Shown here piece by piece: positions 35,380-47,631 of a DNA stretch of 64,000 nt. The stretch is taken from assembly GCA_025174535.1 (NCBI GenBank), contig JALBUN010000003.1, positions 124,001 through 188,000 on the forward strand, in the 5' to 3' direction. The notes under the pieces were generated by a model that worked only from the letters and a program-made list of their open reading frames with translations, searched no databases and had not been told where the DNA came from. Origin of the DNA: Cantharellus purpuraceus (lineage: Eukaryota > Basidiomycota > Agaricomycetes > Cantharellales > Hydnaceae). The position numbers and the translations under genes are program-made. Each line of letters begins with the position of its first letter. The first letter of the stretch is position 1.

Positions 35380-36320
35380 TCAAGCTCTCAGTTCTAACTC
35401 ACCCCACCAGTCGAGTTCTCCGGGAGTACCACCATAATCCCTCTCTTCCCAGACTCGAACAAACCGGCGGACAAGCTTTTTGTAATCAGGACATTCTCCC
35501 CAGGCAAGAGCTTTAACATCATTGAAGTATAACCAGTACGCCGTATCCATCCCTTCAAAAGGTTTGTCTGTTGGGGTGCATAGTTTTCTCTTGCAAAATT
35601 CCTCCGAGCTGCCAGCATGCTGCCAGGGTAAAGAACCTCTTTCCAGATAACTGATAACATAGGCTAGGCCTTCCATGTCGTCTCTACGTGATGGGGCTGT
35701 GAGAATTTGTGAGTCAAGTCATCACACCATTCCAAGTTTGTACCCACTCAAACCCAAGCATGGGTTTGTCGCTTTGAACAACCGATTCCACGGGATATCC
35801 TTGTTATTTCCCTTAACCAGATTTGACTGAATACTACAGGATTGTTCGAAATCGAACATAACTATGCGGGTATTTTCACCCGGTTGGTCTGGGCCGATGG
35901 CAAAATTGCCGGGTTTAGCATTCAGGTGGGGCCAACCTTGTCTGTGAAACTTTTCATAGATGCCAATCTAGATGGATGGATTCAACAATATCATAAGCTA
36001 GGGGTCAAAGAAAGAGATAGGGGAATAGATGCAGACCGTATGAATGGCCACAGCCAAGGTCATTTTTGGAGTGAATCGCTCAGAGGTACGTCTGCATCGC
36101 ATCTGCTCGAGATCACGGCCTAACTTTGAAAGCACCAGACCATAGTATCCTGTGTTTAGATATTCACTCCCGAGGTATAGATGTGGCACATGAAGGGCGA
36201 ATTTTCGCGTCAGCGAGTCAGGAATAAACTTCCTTCTCGGTTTTATATTTCTCCTCATCACTGGATATCTTAATTATCACCTTGACTGCACTATAGCAAC
36301 CTTCCGCAGAGCTATAATCA
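35380..36320 (-). pseudogene. degenerate casein-kinase-1-like kinase
   Basis: Read leftward, successive frames carry CK1-type pieces. A VAIK-like strand YSAVKVIIK (about 36300) is followed by GYYGLVLSKLGRDLEQM (about 36150; CK1 has LGPSLE here). HLNAKPGNFAIG (about 35930) stands where HRDIKPDNF is expected, and MFDFE stands for DFG. SRRDDMEGLAYVISYLERGSLPWQ (about 35690-35630) is a clear CK1 block. Plausible introns link the last three pieces. The first two are out of frame with a stop between them (near 36232), and no glycine loop is visible. Catalytic Asp and the DFG Gly are lost, so it is at best a pseudokinase and more probably a decayed gene. The C-terminus runs to 35380. Confidence 0.65.
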
Positions 36321-38832
36321 GATCCTGCAAGAATACTTTTTACTGAAAATTTGTAAGTACTTCTAAACATTCCTTATGCAAGCTAACTTGTCCACTGACC
36401 ATACTCCCTTTCTATTATATAGTATGCGCGATATCTGCCGCCCAGAGTGTAACGCAAAGCCACTGAAGAGGATGAGCTGTCGCGATATAGAGAGGACCGT
36501 GGGGATTTCAAAATCGCAAATTGAGGTTGTACCAAGAAAGCAGACGCAAGCTTATTCCACGCTCTACAAACAAAAAGGTGAGGAGCACAGATTTCCATGA
36601 CCTTCCGCAACACAGAACATGGAGCCGAAGGATCACAGTAATGGTGAGAGTTGTGGTGTCACTTCCACCTCAAATATGTAAGTGAGAAATCTCTTGTAAA
36701 TTACGAGAGGCAATCCTGCGAGAGTGTTGTGCTCTGGCATTGACTTCCAGAAGACAGCGTCGAGGAAACAGAGAGATCGCATAGCGAACTAGTAGCGCAA
36801 GCGGCAGGTCGGTGGCAAAGTTCGAAATTTGAGGAGCCGCAATTGAATGACAGTGAAATGCCGCCACAAAGTTGAAGGCGCGGTCAGTTTACGCAAATAT
36901 ATAAGTCTATATAGGTCAGGGGCTAGTACTGGTCCGTGCTGGTACGAGTGAAACAGGTACTCAATTTTTTCTTCTCAGCTGTTCCGCTGCAACTGCAGTT
37001 TCGGAGCTTGTAGTGTACAGTAGACTACCAACTAGGAATACAAAAGACTTCAACAGTCTACGCAATGTACGGCGTACTCAAGCCTGGGTATATAGATACA
37101 GAAATATAACAAACACTAGCAGGCCAAATTTTGTTTGGGCGACCCGGATTGCATTTACGACATTTAATTACCGCTTCGTGATTTGGTAGCTGCCACGTTG
37201 GCGGTGCAAAGGAGTTTGAAGCGGTAATCCCGAGAGAAGTCGATTGCTAGCCGTGCCCTATCCCCATTATACCTTTTGGACGTCCTTCTCCACCGGTACG
37301 CTCTCTGTGTCCCAGCTGCCTTTACTAGTGTCTGCCAAATTTTCAAATAAGCACGTTTGTCTGTATATCCATCTGTTTCACACGTTTTCAACCCCCTCCG
37401 ATTGGTGTACTTGAAATGGATTATCTATTGTCTGGGCGACGAAGATGGTGCTTGCACAGGAGATTTAATCGACAACGGCGATGTAGTCCGAGAGGGGTTG
37501 GATAGAGACATTGTATGGTATGGTATGGTAGGTGCAAAGTGCCCAAAGAATCAAACGCGTTGCGTTACTCTGAAGAACATTGTTGAATGTATTTTCTGCC
37601 TCCATAGTATAAGTCGGTCTATTGTGATGTGATCACTCGGGAAGTCATACATCATGACGGCTATAGTAGTAGCAGATCCTGGGTACCCATGTCAGGCTTA
37701 GCAGGTGTCTCGGACATCATTGTGTTCCGCTGCAGTATATAACAGTGATTACATGAGGTCAGATCCCGCGTGCTGAATCAATTGATAATCATGATTGATC
37801 GTACTTACGAAAGGCTTCGATCCACCAAACATGCCTATCCTTATATTCCTAGCTATGTGCCGTTGAGTTGACGAACCGGTTTTCTCTGATGATCACCCGG
37901 ACGCAATAAACCTAACAGACTCGGGGAGTGTTACTATAAATCAGGTCTGGGTCGAATTGAGCTCGGCCCACGAGGGGAGTGCATTAACATGCATCTACAA
38001 GAGAAGGAGAGAACTAGGAGTGTGCTTGATTAGTGACATTCTCATGCTCGTCGCGGAATAGTATAATCATCTACGTTAGTGTTAGATGCTATTATTCTAA
38101 TGCATCAGCGGCAGCCAATTTTCCGCTAACTGCCCGAATAAATGCCCGAGGCAGGGTCTCTACATGAATACCCACCTCTGTCCGGAGCATCCCAAGGCAC
38201 CAGATAAGAAGTAACCCATCATTCTCTAAGTATGACTGGACACAAACCAATCACGGTGAACACTGGCCGACATGAATATAGTAGCTAATGACGTAGCTCT
38301 GACACTTTGTATTCAAGTGAGGCGGCCCATCTATACATACAGATATCCCCTGTAATATCCAGCATGATAGTCTATATAGGGAGCGTATTAGATGATCACA
38401 TCTTGCAAAGTTTATCTAATCCTTGTGGATAGTGGCAGCAGCGTGGTGGAGAACTTGACAAGTGATAATGGTAAGGCGCAAGTTGAAGGACATAACGGGC
38501 AACTGTTGACGATGCGATGATTTTGCCAGGCACCAGCCCTTGGGAGAGACGACAAAGACTGTCAGAAAATCAATACCACACGTACTGGATATCGCAATCT
38601 CCTAACGCTCTCATAAATCTGAACAAGAAGCAGCAGCATGGCAGGTATTGGGACAGGCATTGGTTGTGAGTTGGGATAGTGCACAAAAGAAAGGATACAT
38701 TTCCAGTGAGGGCTAAAATTGGAAGGATCTAGAAGGATTTCAAGCATCAGCCTCTGTGGGGAAAACCACCAGAAATCAATCTCATACGCACAAGAAGTAT
38801 TGAGCCTCCTCAAAGCCCAGTCCCCTCATCCC
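36321..38832. other. gene-poor stretch
   Basis: About 2.5 kb with only short ORFs on either strand (for example 37357-37632, 38562-38813), none with motifs or splice-supported continuation. The first few hundred bases could include the lost N-terminal exon of the kinase-like gene. I see nothing else in it. Confidence 0.45.
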
Positions 38833-39835
38833 TTATCTTTCACATGACACACCATTGTCAAACGCATACACTCCAGGGATCGCCACAAGGCATCCATCAG
38901 TATCATGATGCGAATTGCAATTGGTCTGGTCATTCGGCTGGGAGCAGCATCGGAGGCAGAAGCGGGAGGCTGACGGCTCGACTCTGGATATACCACCATC
39001 ACCAGTTAGTTCGTTCAAAATAGAAATTCCCCAATCCGACAAAGAAAAAAGTGATGCACGTGCGTATGGAAAAAGGAACTCACTGCTCGATAAACGATGC
39101 ACCATATCCTCCAAATGTGCATTGCGCCCCTTCGGGGAAGCGGACGTCGTATTGACCCCCATTGTCGGTGAGTGAGAGAGCGTATTTGGAGGGATCGATG
39201 CACCCTGTGACCTGTTTCGGTGCGGTGTACACACATACCACAACGACCAAGAAAAGCAAAGAAGACAAAAGGAAAAATAATTGGTCAGATAATTTAATGC
39301 TGACAAGATATAGTCATGATGTCGAGTCGAAGGGCTCTAGTACTACGGCTGAAACTGACCTGGATCCAATGCATATCTCCAGAAGTTCCGCCCGTGACGC
39401 TAGCGCCTGTTATAAATCCTGAAGGCAAGACATTGGTGCAGGCATTTGTGGTGTTCGTCGTGGAGCAAAACGCGACGGCGTTGGATTCGGCCTCTGAGAT
39501 GCTCCCTGTGGGTGGGTGGGTAATATCCCCGTGAATACATTCAATATACTGTCATGTGTGTTGGAGGATTTACCTCCAGGATCTCTGGGGAGTAAGAGTG
39601 CAAAATCTCTAGCGTTACTGATGTAAACAGTTGTAGAGAGTGACGAGGGACCTGTTGGTGCGGGAGTGGGAGCACCGACGTCGGCGACTGGCTGGGCTGG
39701 TGTGCGCTTGGTGTTGAGGGTCCGGGAGGGAAGGCTGTGTGGAAGAGATTGTGGGTTGGAGTCTGGGTCTGATGTGAAGGCAGCGGTCATAGAGACGAGA
39801 AATGTGAGGATTTGTAGATAGAGGACGCAAGCCAT
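38833..39835 (-). CDS. secreted cysteine-rich protein of unknown function
   Basis: Four exons read leftward (39835-39574, 39505-39360, 39211-39084, 38983-38833) give 228 codons in one frame. Residues 1 to about 20 form a signal peptide (MACVLYLQILTFLVSMTAAF). A Pro/Ser/Thr-rich linker follows, then a conserved-looking core with YISNARDFALLLPRDPGG, a Cys-containing segment, VTGCIDPSKYALSL, GGQYDVRFPEGAQCTFGGYG and a Cys-rich end (FCLRCCSQPNDQTNCNS). Proteins of this layout recur in Agaricomycetes as uncharacterised secreted proteins; this is from memory, not a search. The even number of extracellular Cys suggests disulfides. It may be a cell-wall or effector-like protein; the function is not known. 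Confidence 0.75.
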
Positions 39836-42800
39836 TGCGGTAGGGGCACACTAGTTGATGGCGTATGGTATAGAGAGGCGTAGAGACAATTTAGAGACGC
39901 GTTTTACGGTTTAAGCGGAGCTAGGTAAGCAACTCTTTAACTAGTATGAGTAGGGAAATACCTATATTATCTACCCAGACAAGTACACTCAAAGCAAGCC
40001 AGTCCGATCCAAAGCAAAAGGAGGTGCATACACTTCAATTAGTGAGAGCACGCAAACAACTGGACTGTCTATTCTACGAAATTGGTCCTCTCGGAGATAC
40101 GATGAAGGAAGGAGGGTTACGGCTGCGCATCGTGTTCAACAGATGAGCAGAAAATACGTGACACTTCTTTAATTGAGCTGCCATGAAGTCTGTTTAGGCA
40201 TATCTACGTGACATTGGTTGAAAGTTGTACAATCGGGACAGAGAGGAGCAGACGCACATCACGTGACCTTCCACAGGGGATTAGTCAGCTCATTCGGTCA
40301 CGGCGCAAAGTTGATCTCGTCACCATCTGTGGACGCGCGTACAGATAACATTTAATTAATCTGATGGAAAAGACTGACGTGTTTTCCGTGAGGCGGGGGA
40401 GTTGGGGGGTTGTATTGTGGGGGGTGCTTTCCGGCGCCTTCCGTATGTTGTGAATGCGTAATAGAAAGAGTGTGGATTTTTAAGGCACGCGTTACATTGT
40501 GGCATGCGAGTGTGCATAGCGCAGGGGGCATGATTTCCACGCGGTAATACTATTGTTAATGTGATTCCACCGCAGAACAATGTAGAGGTATGTTTTACAG
40601 AGTTTGTGGATTTGACATTTCCGTTCGCATATATTTTCAGGTCGGCATGCGTGTATGATAAGATAAAGATGTGAACTAGTTGATAAGGTTTTATTCCTGG
40701 AGAGGGACAATAGGTTTTGATAGAGTTGACGATGGCCCACGATGGTCATTCCATGTCAAGCCGCTTCCAACATTCAATGATGCCATTAGAGCTTGACATG
40801 CCCAGATACTTTTCATGTTCCATTTGGAATGGTATACAGGGCCTAGAAGGCGAAAACCAGTTCGAACGTGCACGCGGTGAAAATCAGTTTGTTTCGGCCT
40901 CGGGTTCGACTTGAATGCGCATGCTCGGAAATTCGAGTTTGATGTTTGAGATTGGGCTAGCGCTGATTCAGGATATATCAGGAGACAGACGGTATTCTTG
41001 AAATTCACCATCGATTGAGTAAAGCACAATCGTCTTAGTAGTCGGACTAGGCGCGTCTAATGGGGCTGCTTTTGAGACACCAGCAGTATGGGGTATGTTT
41101 TTAAAGATCAGGTGAGTTAATCCTAATGATGTAGCCTCTCGTCTGGCTGATCTCTCCCGTAAAACGGAGGAATCGGACCTTGGTTGAACAACCATTGTCC
41201 TACAAAGGGGAGAGTACAGTCTGGTGACAACATTGCAGTGCAAAGTCAAACGGATGTCTTCCGTGTACAGAGGTCATGAGCACCCTTGCACGTCCTGCAC
41301 AGTATCAAAGTATGATGACAGGGCACACGCAGGGCGGTGCCAATGAATGATGTCGATGGGGGCTCGAGGCAGATGTGAGTATGTATGGGTAGCGGATCGT
41401 GCGGGTTGTACACCTCCTGATTTTAATCATGCGACCGCTCCGACCGAGGTGCACGGCGAGCAGTCAGATATATTAGCGCTAGGCCCCCGGAGTGATGGGC
41501 GTCTTCGACGTGACGCAAGGCAGCCCGACGGAGGATGTGGGGATGGAGATCACATGAGGACGCTGTGGCCACGGAGATGATTCAGCACCGGACTTTTGGG
41601 CGACCAAACTCCTGTCTTTAATTAATGATCATGAGCATGAACATGGGTTTTGTGGCTGGAATCATCAGGGACAGGATACAGTATCTGAGATACTTTGTGC
41701 ACAGCCGTAGGATTCATGAAGGGATAGTGTCAAATCGGACCGGATGCCATGGGAGTCAATGACTCAGATTCTGGGGTCGGGTTAGGGTTGGAGGTCGCGG
41801 ACCCAAATCTGGCTGAATAGGATTATCACGAGGCCGCGGAAGCAAGTCTTTCCTTTGCATACCGGCTTGCACCGGAAAGAGCCCATGATCTCTACCCACA
41901 CTACATCCCAATCGCTGGACCTCAGACAGCACAAAACAGGTCATGGCATCTTGCTATCCAATCTCCGAGCGGGTACTGCAATGACCAGCGATGCTCCCGC
42001 CAGCCCCCAGTCCAGTCAGATTTTCTTTGCTGCTACTGGACGGTCTGCATATGAGAACGCCCTAGGAAGCCGTCCCTGATATAACATTGGAGCTCGCTAG
42101 AACCCACAGCGGCATCCGTGTGTTGAACACTGCTTTTCTCGTCGAACAATGGATAAATAGTCTAGACGGATTTGGATCGTGGGAAAGTAGGTCCATGTTG
42201 GTGTTCTATCCAAAAATGTGAACAATAGGGATTAACGTCATTCCAGACCTATCAAGAAAACCAGCCACTCGCTCCAGTATAGGTGAAGCGGACACACAAT
42301 GGCCGGGCTGCCTTCCGACTTTGCGGGTCATAACACTCGCCAGATCTCGGCTCACCTGTCTCCTTAACGCGGCGGATTCGCGGATATGGTTCAAGATCTC
42401 TCTTAAAATCGTGCCCCAATTTGGAACAAGCTTCGAGTCTCAAATATGGCTCGCCTTGTCTAGCGTTCGTCCAACGAGTCATCGGCCCCGTCTTGTGCCG
42501 GATTATCCAGTATATAGACCTCGCTGTCAGTCGGTCCTCGTCTGTGTGCTCTCAGATTCCTCACTCGATCTAGTTCCCGGTTTTGGTCACACTCTTGGTG
42601 CCCTGGAAAACAGTCCACTGACCCTCTTCGGTACGGCACTTCTATCCGCCCAACTCCTGGTACGGGCCACCGGATTCATATCGCCACAGTGGATTTGTTC
42701 GATAAATACAGAACATAAAAAGACCATCCCTCCTCCACCTCCCCTCTTCTTCCCTTCGCCCTCTGCTTTCCCGCAAGTGTTCCTCAATTTGCGTTTTGTC

Positions 42801-42964
42801 TCTCTGCCTTTGGCATTTCGAACAGGAGCCAGACTCTTTCCCTCATTCAACACAGTGCCGACAGACTTGTTGCTCTTCCGTAACGACCCTTCCAAGCATC
42901 ATCAACGGCTTGCACAGTTCGAGCGCACAATTGTGTCCATTGCTACGTTTACCACTCTGCAACC
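39836..42964. other. intergenic, ending in the HMG gene promoter
   Basis: No supported gene. Opposed ORFs at 40691-41249 and 42321-43091 have no motifs. A G-rich run lies at about 40394-40432. The last 270 bp show the usual basidiomycete promoter look: an AT-rich patch (GATAAATACAGAACATAAAA, about 42700-42719) followed by a pyrimidine-rich leader (42724-42780) before the HMG gene. Confidence 0.45.
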
Positions 42965-45484
42965 ATGCCGGCTCATCGTACGCAGAACTCGAGACACCTC
43001 CGCGTTGAAGGTAAGTTTCTCCACTCAGAGACGCCTGTCCTTTGATCCCAAAGTGTGGGAACAGCTGCACCCGTTGGGGCGCCACCAATAAACATCATTT
43101 CGCCGACGCCACAAACATTCATGTTCGACACCGGTGCTATCGATGCTCAGGCGTCGGGGGCGAGCTCGTACCCATTCGCTTCCCAAGCTTCCCGCTCTCT
43201 ACCTAACCTTTTTACCTTCCATGCCTCTCCCACGGGCGAATACCCCAATTACTCAGATTCCCACTCAGCGTCAGGCTCGCAGACATCATCATTGTACACC
43301 TCATATGGTGAATCACCTACATCTACTTCATCCTTCTTCGCGTCGCCGGCACACTCACTCAAAGGGTCTTCGTTCGCATCCTCACCGCCCGATTCCACAG
43401 ACACTCCATCTCTTTCTCCCTCCCCTCCGCCTCTCCCGTATAATCCAGATGGTGACCGTCCCGTAAAGTCCAGGTCAAGGTCATTATCATCGCCGGCACC
43501 TTACCCGCATCCTCTTCCGCCGCACTCCAACGGTCAAGTGCGCACGCAACCGCCTCGTCCACCGAACCCTTGGATCTGCTTCCGTAACGTCCGATCGGCG
43601 CAGTACAAGGAGCTCAACTACCCGGACCTTGCAAAGTCGAAGGAAGATCGTGGTCACTCGGCTCCCAACTCTCCCTCCACTGGGACCCTGGGGCTGGACG
43701 GTGAAAGTGGTGAGTGGATCATGATGTTATACGCTCTTTCATATGTTCTAAATATGTGCCATCCTAGTACGACGTCCGCGTCAAGCCGACCTTTCGAAGC
43801 ATATATCGCTTGAGTGGAAATCACTTACTGATGAGGAGAAAGCCCCTTTCGTACGCATGTCCGAAGAAGCGAAGTTGGTCCATGCCCAGATCTATCCTGG
43901 CTACAAGTATCAGCCTAAGCGCAAGGTCGACGGAGATTCAATGGCGAAGAAGAATTCCCTTCGTGTCGATGCGAGTAAGAAGAAGAATGGCAAAACAAAG
44001 AAAAGCGGGAGGAACAGCAAAGTCAAGAAGGACGAGCTTCACGAGACTGAGATACCCGCTGATCTATCTTTGGAGGAGCACCTCGGAGACCTATCGCATA
44101 TGACCATTAAGCCTATTGCTGAGATCGAGTTCACCAACTTTGGCGGACAAGAGCTCGGTAATGACGACTCGGAAGACAACCCGAGTGCCGGTGACCCATC
44201 AAAGGAGTGGCTCTGGCTCCCGGAGCAAACGCTCCTGCCAGTCACTTGGGAGCAGGACTTCGAGTTTGGTAATGCGTCCGCAAATGTGATGCATCCTTTG
44301 GATGCGAACATTGAGGAGGGAAACGAGGATGAAAATGAGTTCGGGGTAACTATGTTATATTCCATGTTGATATTTGATTTAACGTACTTTTCTCCAGAAA
44401 CCTTTTTATCTCTCGTTGCCTCCTGTGCACCAAAGCGAGGACCAGACAGATGGTTCGCCATTCTATCCCTTCCCTACCGCGTCCGAGTCGAATACCGCCC
44501 TACTCCCGAATTTCAACTTCCAGGAATCCGCCTTCGGGTTGCAGGACGACCATCTGGATGTGTTTCCTGATGTCTCTCAGCTTCCTGATCATAGCGTCGA
44601 GGGCATCACAGCTGATTTTGGGTTGCGTGCGTATGAGTGGACAAGATCTCCTATGTTATTTCACTGATGAGACATTTATAGGTCGCGACTCGATCAGCAC
44701 TACTGCCAGTGACTACGATCTGCCAGATTGTTCCAATGCATACTTCCCCTTCTCCTATGAATCCATTAGTGAGTCGTTAGGGCTCACTTCGCAGGCGCTG
44801 GGTGCGCCATACGGCGAAGACCAATTGCCATCTGACTCGAATGTATCTTCGGATGTTCCTATTCGCCCTCCGTCATCCGCGCCCCCCATGGTTTCGGATT
44901 ATACGGTTCCCGTAACTCCGTCACGTCGGAGCTCTTTTGCTCAATCACCAATCACGTCTCCGGACGGGCACCTTTGTCCTCCTGTCGCGTCTCCCGTGCG
45001 TCCCCACGGACGATCCCGTGCTAAAACTACGCCAGCGCCTCGATCATTGTCGTTGGATGTGCCGAGTGGGTACGACGATATGCGCATCGTCCCGACGATC
45101 GATTTTGGTATGAACAGTGGGGTGATGACGTCGGCGCTCGTTCCCACGCCCGCAAGGCATTATGATCAAGATTTTGAGCGCGATCTGGAGGAGTACAGTC
45201 GGGGGCTGGAGACCGTGGCAGCCTGTGAGAGTACGTGTGTGGATGGTGAATCTTTGTTTTCGTCGTTCCAGCTTGCGCAACAGCAGCAGCAGCAGCAGCT
45301 GTCGCAGTCGTCGTTGGGGTCGAGCAAGGCTGGTGTAGCGAGCGGGAAAGGAAAGGCCAAAACGGGTCGGGGGCAGAGTTTGGATGATGGCGACCTTGAT
45401 CTCAATGCAGAGTTTGACTTTGAGGCCGAGTTTGGAGATATTATCGATATCCAATCTCCGCGCTCACGGTCGGGCACTGCCTGA
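42965..45484 (+). CDS. HMG-box DNA-binding protein with a split HMG box
   Basis: Five exons (42965-43010, 43065-43709, 43768-44345, 44398-44626, 44682-45484) give 766 codons in one frame. A Ser/Pro-rich N-terminus leads to an HMG box of the MATA/Sox type. Helix 1 is RPPNPWICFRNVRSAQYKEL (about residues 180-199). Helices 2-3 are ADLSKHISLEWKSLTDEEKA ... YPGYKYQPKRK (about 236-282). Between them lies a roughly 30-residue Ser/Gly/Asp-rich insertion, which intron 2 enters. A basic stretch (KKKNGKTKKSGRNSKVKK) follows, probably for nuclear import. The C-terminus is Ser/Pro-rich, with a Gln run near residue 700 and an acidic end. Basidiomycete proteins of this kind often act in mating or fruiting, but no such role can be assigned here. 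Confidence 0.85.
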
Positions 45485-46111
45485 GGCTGATGAGGATGAT
45501 CGGCTCCGCACAGAGTATCCTTTTTGTGTGCCCAGAAACGTCCAGCCGGCTGAACAAGGTACACATTTTCTTCGCGATGTACTATACGCCACCCTCCCTC
45601 CCCCTTCTTCAAGCTTTCAGCCCACAAATCACCCCTCTTTTTCTTTTGGACCACCTCAGCTACTCTCTATCTTGGCCGTGTAGAACTTGCGGGGGCAAAT
45701 CGTGTGTATTCCTTATTTGTTTCATGGACTTGTACGATTACGACCCCCAGGTGTCTTTTTGTGTTCAGCTGTTCCTTTCCCACGTCGTTTTGTCTGTTGA
45801 TTTCGTATTTGTCCTCTCATCTCGATTTTCTTTCTCTTTCTTTCTTCGCTTTCACGCTGTCGAAATAGGGTGGTCTCTGTAGGAATCAGTGCGGCGGTCT
45901 TGCGTATACAAAGTGCAATCATGGTGTATGGTTGTCACCAGCATTTATCTTGTATTTGCCATGTCTCGTAAATAAAACGAATAACAGAGATACAATATGC
46001 TTGACTTGCATGTATAGTGCCGCTTGCAATCAATTGCTCGGGACGTTTGGGGCGGGGTTTGAAAGAAGTCTGACTTTGAAAGGCAAACCTCACTGCAGCC
46101 ACCTACGTATC
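45485..46111. other. intergenic: HMG gene 3' UTR and BUB3 upstream region
   Basis: About 630 bp between two genes on the same strand. Pyrimidine-rich stretches lie at 45580-45670 and 45770-45860, and an AATAAA at 45971-45976. The overlapping ORFs here are unsupported. Confidence 0.45.
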
Positions 46112-47631
46112 ATGGATCAGAAAGGTAGCTCGCGGAGACTCCTTTGTCTTGCTCATAAGCTGACGCCAGTGTACCCTACAGAGATTGAGCTATCGTCTCC
46201 CCCCTTTGACAGCGTGTCATCTCTCGAGTTCTCGCCAACAGCGCCGAATCAGCTGCTCGTCGCGTCGTGGGATACGGTTTGTGTTTTATGTGTTGTCGTT
46301 TCCACTAATACTGATTGTCTGGGTTTTTTTGGTGGCCCGCTCTTGTTTTTCCTTTACTAGTCGCTTCGATTATATGATATCGCGTCGAATTCGCAAAAGG
46401 CAAAATATGACCATAAAGCCGCCGTGCTTGATTGTGCATTTTCTGACGGAGGGCACGCGTTCAGTGGGGGGTTGGATACTTGGGTGCGAGAGTAGGACTG
46501 TCTTCTGGGCAATTGTCAAGTGTTGGGTTTTCATGGTTTTGTGATACAGGTTTGATTTGGAGACTCAAACGCCAAATCACCTTGGGCAACACGACGAAAG
46601 CATCTCACAAGTTGTGTACTCCCGCGCTGCTAGTAAGCGTCTTGTTTCTTGTCATTTTCAAGCCAGCACCGTTTTTAATCTCCTCCAGATACACTTGTTA
46701 CAGGTTCCTTTGATCGAACATTACGTACATGGGACCCACGATCACCAACACCCTGTACAGCGACTCACACCTTGCCTGAGCGTGTCTATCAAATGGATGT
46801 AACTGGGACTACTGTTGTGATTGGATTGGCAGGGCGGTTGTTTCATATTTATGACGTGAGAAAAATAAAGGAGGGAGAGGAGCCGTTGCAGCGGAGGGAA
46901 AGTAGCATGAAGTTCATGACTCGGGCTGTTGCGTGTATGTCTGATGGGAAAGGTAAGTCTTGTAATGATTCCTCCTTGGTGGTCTTCGAGAAGCGCAGGT
47001 GGTGCTTCCTGTGCTATTTATTGATCATATTGTTTTGCCAAACCAGGCTACGCTACCGCCTCCGTTGAGGGCCGAATAGCGGTGGAGTATTTTGACCCTA
47101 GTCCAGAATCACAGGCGAAGAAATATGCCTTCAAGTGTCATCGACAAACGATTAATGGGGAAGACCATGTTTGGCCTGTGAATGCATTGGCTTTTCACCC
47201 CGTGTATGTTTTCTACGCCCTGTCCTTTGAGTTTGAAATAGCCCGTGTTTATGGGTATTCTGCATACAGCCATAACACCTTCGCATCCGCTGGTGGCGAT
47301 GGGACGGTATCTATCTGGGATCATACAGCTAAAAAGCGGCTTCGGCAGTACCCTAAATATCCTATTGGCGTTCAGGATATCGCATTCAACGTCGATGGGT
47401 CCCGTTTGGCTGTTGGTGTAGGTTACGGCTGGGAGAATGGTGCAGAGCAGGCTGGAAAGAGTGTGGGAACCACCCGCGTGTACGTGCGTGAGGTGGGTGA
47501 TGAAGTAAAGGTACGTACAAGCAACGTTTGCATAGCCTTATTATCTATCCATTTTTTGGTATTTTCTTCTGATGTTTGGAAATTGACGAGCTGAACATTG
47601 ATGTTTGCAATAGCAAAAATCAAAGTCATGA
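46112..47631 (+). CDS. BUB3: spindle assembly checkpoint protein BUB3
   Basis: Eight exons (46112-46124, 46170-46276, 46361-46491, 46550-46632, 46689-46952, 47047-47203, 47270-47510, 47614-47631) give 337 codons in one frame, the usual Bub3 size. It is a WD40 propeller. TEIELSSPPFDSVSSLEFSP opens it, followed by LLVASWDTSLRLYD, TLVTGSFDRTLRTWDPR, the Bub3-specific GRIAVEYFDPSPESQAKKYA and FKCHRQ, WPVNALAFHP and FASAGGDGTVSIWD. The protein recruits Bub1 and Mad3/BubR1 to phosphorylated MELT repeats at kinetochores and also takes part in mRNA processing. The 13-base first exon and 18-base last exon are easily missed by gene finders. Confidence 0.95.

Noticed and set aside
40394..40432. G-rich run as a quadruplex or replication-related site
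   Set aside because: Only three long G-runs, with the last separated by 9 bases; weaker than the one at 57252-57275 and with no context.
42321..43091. 256-codon + strand ORF overlapping the HMG gene start
   Set aside because: It covers the CT-rich promoter/leader and reads the HMG first exon in another frame; composition is Leu/Ser/Pro from pyrimidine tracts.
44039..45654. Several - strand ORFs of 130-160 codons opposite the HMG gene
   Set aside because: Antisense shadows of the Ser/Pro-rich HMG coding exons.
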